Below, piece after piece: positions 37,315 to 40,000 of a stretch of DNA of 40,000 nucleotides. Where the stretch lies: positions 1-40,000 of the forward strand of contig JACQZX010000033.1 of the NCBI GenBank assembly GCA_016213665.1. Direction: 5' to 3'. Origin of the DNA: Actinomycetota bacterium (GTDB taxonomy: Bacteria; Actinomycetota; Acidimicrobiia; Acidimicrobiales; Ilumatobacteraceae). The notes below the pieces were generated by a model. It searched no databases. It had not been told where the DNA came from and saw only the letters and a list, made by a program, of their open reading frames with translations. Numbering within the stretch: position 1 is the stretch's first letter; each line of letters begins with the position of its first letter. A program made the position numbers and the translations under genes.

Positions 37315-38364
37315 TCACTCCCAGTTCATCCAAGCCCCGTGGGGGTGCGCGGTCGCAAGTCGCCTCACTACCCGTCGGCCGCGGCGCCAGGTGACCAGCG
37401 AAAGCACCGTGATCTCCTCGTCTGGTGCGCCCGGAATCGGCAGCCCGGGCGTCTGCGCCGGGCTCTCAGCGACCACCCACGACAGATCGCAGCGAGCACC
37501 GACCTCATCCACGGCGGCGACGAAGGCACGCTGACCCGACTCACCGAGGTAGTTGAGCACCCAACTGGTAGTCACCAACGGGTGTCCGTACTCTGCGAGC
37601 TCGTCGATCAACTTGCCGACGGCTATGACAGCGTCACCCGCGCGCACGTCGGGCGGCGACGAGCGTGCGATCTCGATGGCTGCGATCAGTTGTGAGAAGC
37701 GGCGGGGTTGATCGGGCCACACGCACGCCTCCAGCCATCGAACGGCCTCCTCGTCGGCGACATCGATGGGGGCGACATCCAGCCCGATGGCACGCGCCAA
37801 CTGCGGTAGCTGCTTCGGTAGTGGCGGAGCACCCCGCGTCGAGCAATCGACTACGACGATGGAGCCGCTGTTGATGATCGGCTGCGAGTCGTATCGATAG
37901 CTGAACTTCGGCCAGGCGAGGTTGAGCCCCGCACTGGTGCCGACATCGAGGTGGGCCAGCGGCCCAACCTCATCGGCGACGATCGCGAAAACCGGCAGGA
38001 AGTACGCACAGCGCCCGACCTCGTTGGTCTGCGTGTTGCGCGTTGCAATGGTTTGCAGCAGCACCTCGCGATGGTCGAGTGCAACCTGACGAAAGATCGG
38101 GTAGGGGTCACCCTCGGCGACCGCGACAGTGAGATTGGGATAGTAGGCAGCGAGCTCGCTGCCGAGACCGCGCAGCAGCAGGTCGTGAACGGCTGCGAAC
38201 AACAGTACCGGGATCTGTTGCGGCGCTGGGGCAACTCGCAACAGCTCGATGACGTTGGGGTCCTCGGCTATCGCGAGCGATAGGTGTCCATAAAGCGGCG
38301 ATGCCTTGCTCGTTGCGCGACCGAAGTCACGGAATCGCCGTGCGAGGGCCGCCTGGTCTTCCAT
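37315..38364 (-). CDS. DUF2332 family protein
   Basis: A 349-residue DUF2332 protein, function unknown, common in Actinobacteria. It begins EDQAALARRFRDFGRATSKA and has YPNLTVAVAEGDPYPIFR, NEVGRCAYFLPVF, then LAHLDVGTSAGLNLAWPKFSY, which resembles a SAM-binding glycine loop, and later WLEACVWPDQPRRFSQLIAAIE. A methyltransferase-like fold is possible but not shown. The ATG at 38364-38362 is chosen because longer in-frame readings lie antisense to tyrS. It is divergent from tyrS and convergent with the glycosylase gene, 16 bases away. Confidence 0.88.
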   Translation of the reverse strand: MEDQAALARRFRDFGRATSKASPLYGHLSLAIAEDPNVIELLRVAPAPQQIPVLLFAAVHDLLLRGLGSELAAYYPNLTVAVAEGDPYPIFRQVALDHREVLLQTIATRNTQTNEVGRCAYFLPVFAIVADEVGPLAHLDVGTSAGLNLAWPKFSYRYDSQPIINSGSIVVVDCSTRGAPPLPKQLPQLARAIGLDVAPIDVADEEAVRWLEACVWPDQPRRFSQLIAAIEIARSSPPDVRAGDAVIAVGKLIDELAEYGHPLVTTSWVLNYLGESGQRAFVAAVDEVGARCDLSWVVAESPAQTPGLPIPGAPDEEITVLSLVTWRRGRRVVRRLATAHPHGAWMNWE

Positions 38365-38434
38365 CAAGCCGACGGTAGCTACTCGGTGCAGTTGTGCGAG
38401 CGTTTTGCCTGTCGAGATGGCAACATGGACCACT

Positions 38435-39709
38435 ATGGATCTGCTCGACGACCTCGCCGCTCGTGGGCTCGTCCACGACACCACCGACCCCGCCGCGCTG
38501 CGCGGCCGGCTCAGCGAAGGCCAGATCGGGCTGTACATCGGCTTCGATCCCACTGCCGATTCGCTGCACGCCGGCCACCTCGTCGGGCAGCTCTTCATGC
38601 GTCGGTTCCAACTGGCCGGGCACCGTCCGTTCGCACTGGCGGGTGGCGCCACCGGCATGATCGGCGATCCGGGGGGACGCAGCGAGGAACGCAACCTTCT
38701 CGATGACGAGACACTTCGCCACAACGTCGATCGCATCAAGGTGCAGTTGAGCGCGCTGCTCGACTTCGAACCCGGCCCCTGCCAGGCGACACTTGTCAAC
38801 AACGCCGACTGGACCGCGCCGGTAACGATGCTCGCGTTCTTGCGCGACGTCGGCAAACACTTCACCGTCAATCAGATGATCGCCAAGGACTCGGTGCGCA
38901 GTCGTATCGAAAGCGAACACGGCATCTCCTACACAGAGTTCAGCTACATGCTTTTGCAGGCCGACGATTTCCGGCATCTCTACCAGGCGCACGGTGTGGA
39001 GCTGCAGGCCGGCGCCAGCGACCAATGGGGCAACATCGTCGCCGGTGTCGAACTGATTCGCCGCCGTCTTGGTGAGCAGGCATTCGCGATGACGCATCCG
39101 CTGATGTTGAAGAGCGATGGCAGCAAGTTCGGCAAGTCGGTCGGCGGTGCGGTTTGGCTCGATCCGCAACGCACCTCGCCGTACCAGTTCCGCCAGTTCT
39201 GGATGCAGACCGACGACGCAATCGTCGCGACTTACAGCAAGCTGCTGTCGCTACGTTCGCTCGCCGAAATCGAAGCGCTGCTCGCAGACCATGCGAGCGC
39301 ACCTGAGAGACGACTGGCTCAACGAGCACTCGCCGACGAGATGACCACGCTCGTGCACGGTGTTGCCGCGGCCACCAATGCTGCTGCCGCTGCCGATGTG
39401 TTGTTCGGAAGCGACCCCACAACTGCCTCTGCGGAGGTTTTGCATGTTGTCGCGCAGGAAGCGCCGAGCGTCGCCATCCCGGACGACCTCGATGGACGGC
39501 GCGTACACGAACTGTTGATCGAAGCCGGCATTGCGAAGTCGAGCAGCGACGTCAATCGGTTGCTTGGTCAGGCCGCCGTGCGCGCCGGAAATCGCGTTCT
39601 CGATGCCGACGGTTTGCTCTTCGACAGCGATCTGCTGGCCGGCGGCTACCTGCTGCTGCGCAAGGGCAAGCGCGACTTTGTCGTCGGAAAAGTTTCGCAG
39701 CGGGGTTGA
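38435..39709 (+). CDS. tyrS: tyrosyl-tRNA synthetase
   Basis: TyrS, 424 residues, charges tRNA-Tyr. Class I signatures: the HIGH-like HAGH at residues 45-48 (SLHAGHLVGQ), the tyrosine pocket YTEFSYMLLQADDF and GASDQWGNIVAGVELI, and KMSKS as KFGKS (231-235). The C-terminal S4-like RNA-binding domain contains VHELLIEAGIAKSSSDVNRL. ATG 38435 gives the typical MDLLDDLAARGL; in-frame ATG 38417 would add 6 residues and cannot be fully excluded. No T-box leader is seen in the 70 bases shared with the divergent DUF2332 gene. Confidence 0.96.
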   Translation: MDLLDDLAARGLVHDTTDPAALRGRLSEGQIGLYIGFDPTADSLHAGHLVGQLFMRRFQLAGHRPFALAGGATGMIGDPGGRSEERNLLDDETLRHNVDRIKVQLSALLDFEPGPCQATLVNNADWTAPVTMLAFLRDVGKHFTVNQMIAKDSVRSRIESEHGISYTEFSYMLLQADDFRHLYQAHGVELQAGASDQWGNIVAGVELIRRRLGEQAFAMTHPLMLKSDGSKFGKSVGGAVWLDPQRTSPYQFRQFWMQTDDAIVATYSKLLSLRSLAEIEALLADHASAPERRLAQRALADEMTTLVHGVAAATNAAAAADVLFGSDPTTASAEVLHVVAQEAPSVAIPDDLDGRRVHELLIEAGIAKSSSDVNRLLGQAAVRAGNRVLDADGLLFDSDLLAGGYLLLRKGKRDFVVGKVSQRG

Positions 39710-39762
39710 TGCCGGCAGTCTCGCGGGCTAGTGTTGCACTTCGCTCCTGACCGGACTAACGG
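39706..39762 (+). promoter_or_regulatory. putative promoters after tyrS (possible rRNA operon promoter)
   Basis: Two candidate pairs overlap: TTGATG (39706-39711), 17 bases, TAGTGT (39729-39734), starting at the tyrS stop codon; and TTGCAC (39734-39739), 17 bases, TAACGG (39757-39762). Both have ideal spacing but only moderate hexamers. Confidence 0.35.
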
Positions 39763-40000
39763 CCTCACCGCCAACGTCCGGTAGGGCACCGGCACCACCT
39801 GCGGTCAGCGTCGTTCGACGACAAGGCCGCTGCGTGCCGGCGAGCGGGCTCGAGCAATCGGGTCTCGGCTCCTTGAAAACGGAAGAGAAGACTGAACGCC
39901 AATGCGGGCAGCAACGGACTCGACCTTCGGGCCGGGGCTGGATGCTGTCTGTCAATTCATAAAGTCCACGGGGTCCTACCCTGTGGCAATCAGTCAGATC
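39741..40000 (+). other. gene-free region, possible leader of an rRNA operon
   Basis: No credible protein gene is seen in the last 290 bases. Several hairpins are: CCGGAC/GTCCGG (39751-39781), GTCGT-TCG-ACGAC (39810-39822), CGAG/CTCG (39841-39852) and CCACGGGG/CCCTGTGG (39966-39986). CTCCTTGAAAAC (39869-39880) resembles the boxA-like sequence found in rRNA leaders of high-GC Gram-positives. The 16S gene itself would start beyond base 40000, so this call rests on resemblance only. Confidence 0.4.

Noticed and set aside
38365-38434. T-box leader before tyrS
   Set aside because: The spacer is about 70 bases, shared with a divergent gene, with no T-box sequence.
38365-38871. N-terminal extension of the DUF2332 reading frame opposite tyrS
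   Set aside because: It is antisense to the tyrS 5' end and unrelated to DUF2332; the family start is at 38364.
39728-39955. Minus-strand 75-residue reading frame after tyrS
   Set aside because: No recognisable family, no ribosome-binding site, and it crosses several RNA hairpins of the likely leader.

Overview
The window reads as a high-GC actinobacterial chromosome. It carries mIHF (mihF), a helicase-degenerate PriA, DUF1844 beside infC, DUF2332, and the gene order efp-nusB ... carAB-pyrD-mihF-gmk-rpoZ-coaBC-metK-priA ... def-fmt-rsmB. My best guess, by inference only, is a lineage near Acidimicrobiia. It is almost entirely dense core metabolism. I saw no insertion sequence, prophage, CRISPR array or tRNA gene.

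Layout. 1-3507: shikimate genes aroB (3' part) and aroQ with an acetyltransferase between them, then a Xaa-Pro peptidase, efp and nusB. 3500-5095: a DUF2079 membrane protein. 5100-11410: a pyrimidine/nucleotide operon carA-carB-pyrD-mihF-gmk, preceded by what looks like a complete PyrR-binding RNA hairpin abutting the carA ribosome-binding site. 11414-19740: rpoZ, coaBC, metK, priA, a minus-strand methyltransferase, def, fmt, rsmB and a MogA-like gene. 19811-20405: a two-gene nucleotidyltransferase module of accessory character. 20402-21226: a cold-shock-like protein, an alkyltransferase-like protein and a minus-strand DUF1844 gene. 21375-26811: infC-rpmI-rplT-rRNA/tRNA methyltransferase-pheS-pheT, with a strongly folded infC leader. 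26861-30227 (minus strand): a membrane PAS-GGDEF-EAL protein and YqgE. 30296-30949: DUF4230. 30957-37298: an arginine operon argC-B-D-F-R-H plus a 3-methyladenine glycosylase, driven from a promoter embedded in two ARG boxes. 37315-39709: DUF2332 (minus strand) and tyrS. 39710-40000: no protein gene, hairpins and promoter-like hexamers suggestive of an rRNA operon leader.

Genes are tightly packed, and most junctions within operons are 1-4 base stop/start overlaps (ATGA, GTGA, TGATG), implying translational coupling. Three genes appear to begin on non-canonical codons: mihF on ATC, infC on ATA and the TrmH-family gene on CTG (as a CTGA overlap). In each case the homologous N-terminus extends upstream of every ATG/GTG/TTG that is plausible as a start. 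Because IF3 discriminates against such starts, these genes could respond to IF3 level.

The most useful observations are the PyrR RNA element, the infC leader with its ATA start, the ATC start of mihF, and the ARG-box/leaderless promoter of argC. The arginine cluster lacks argJ and argG and the pyrimidine cluster lacks pyrR, pyrB, pyrC and pyrF, so both pathways must be completed from elsewhere in the genome.
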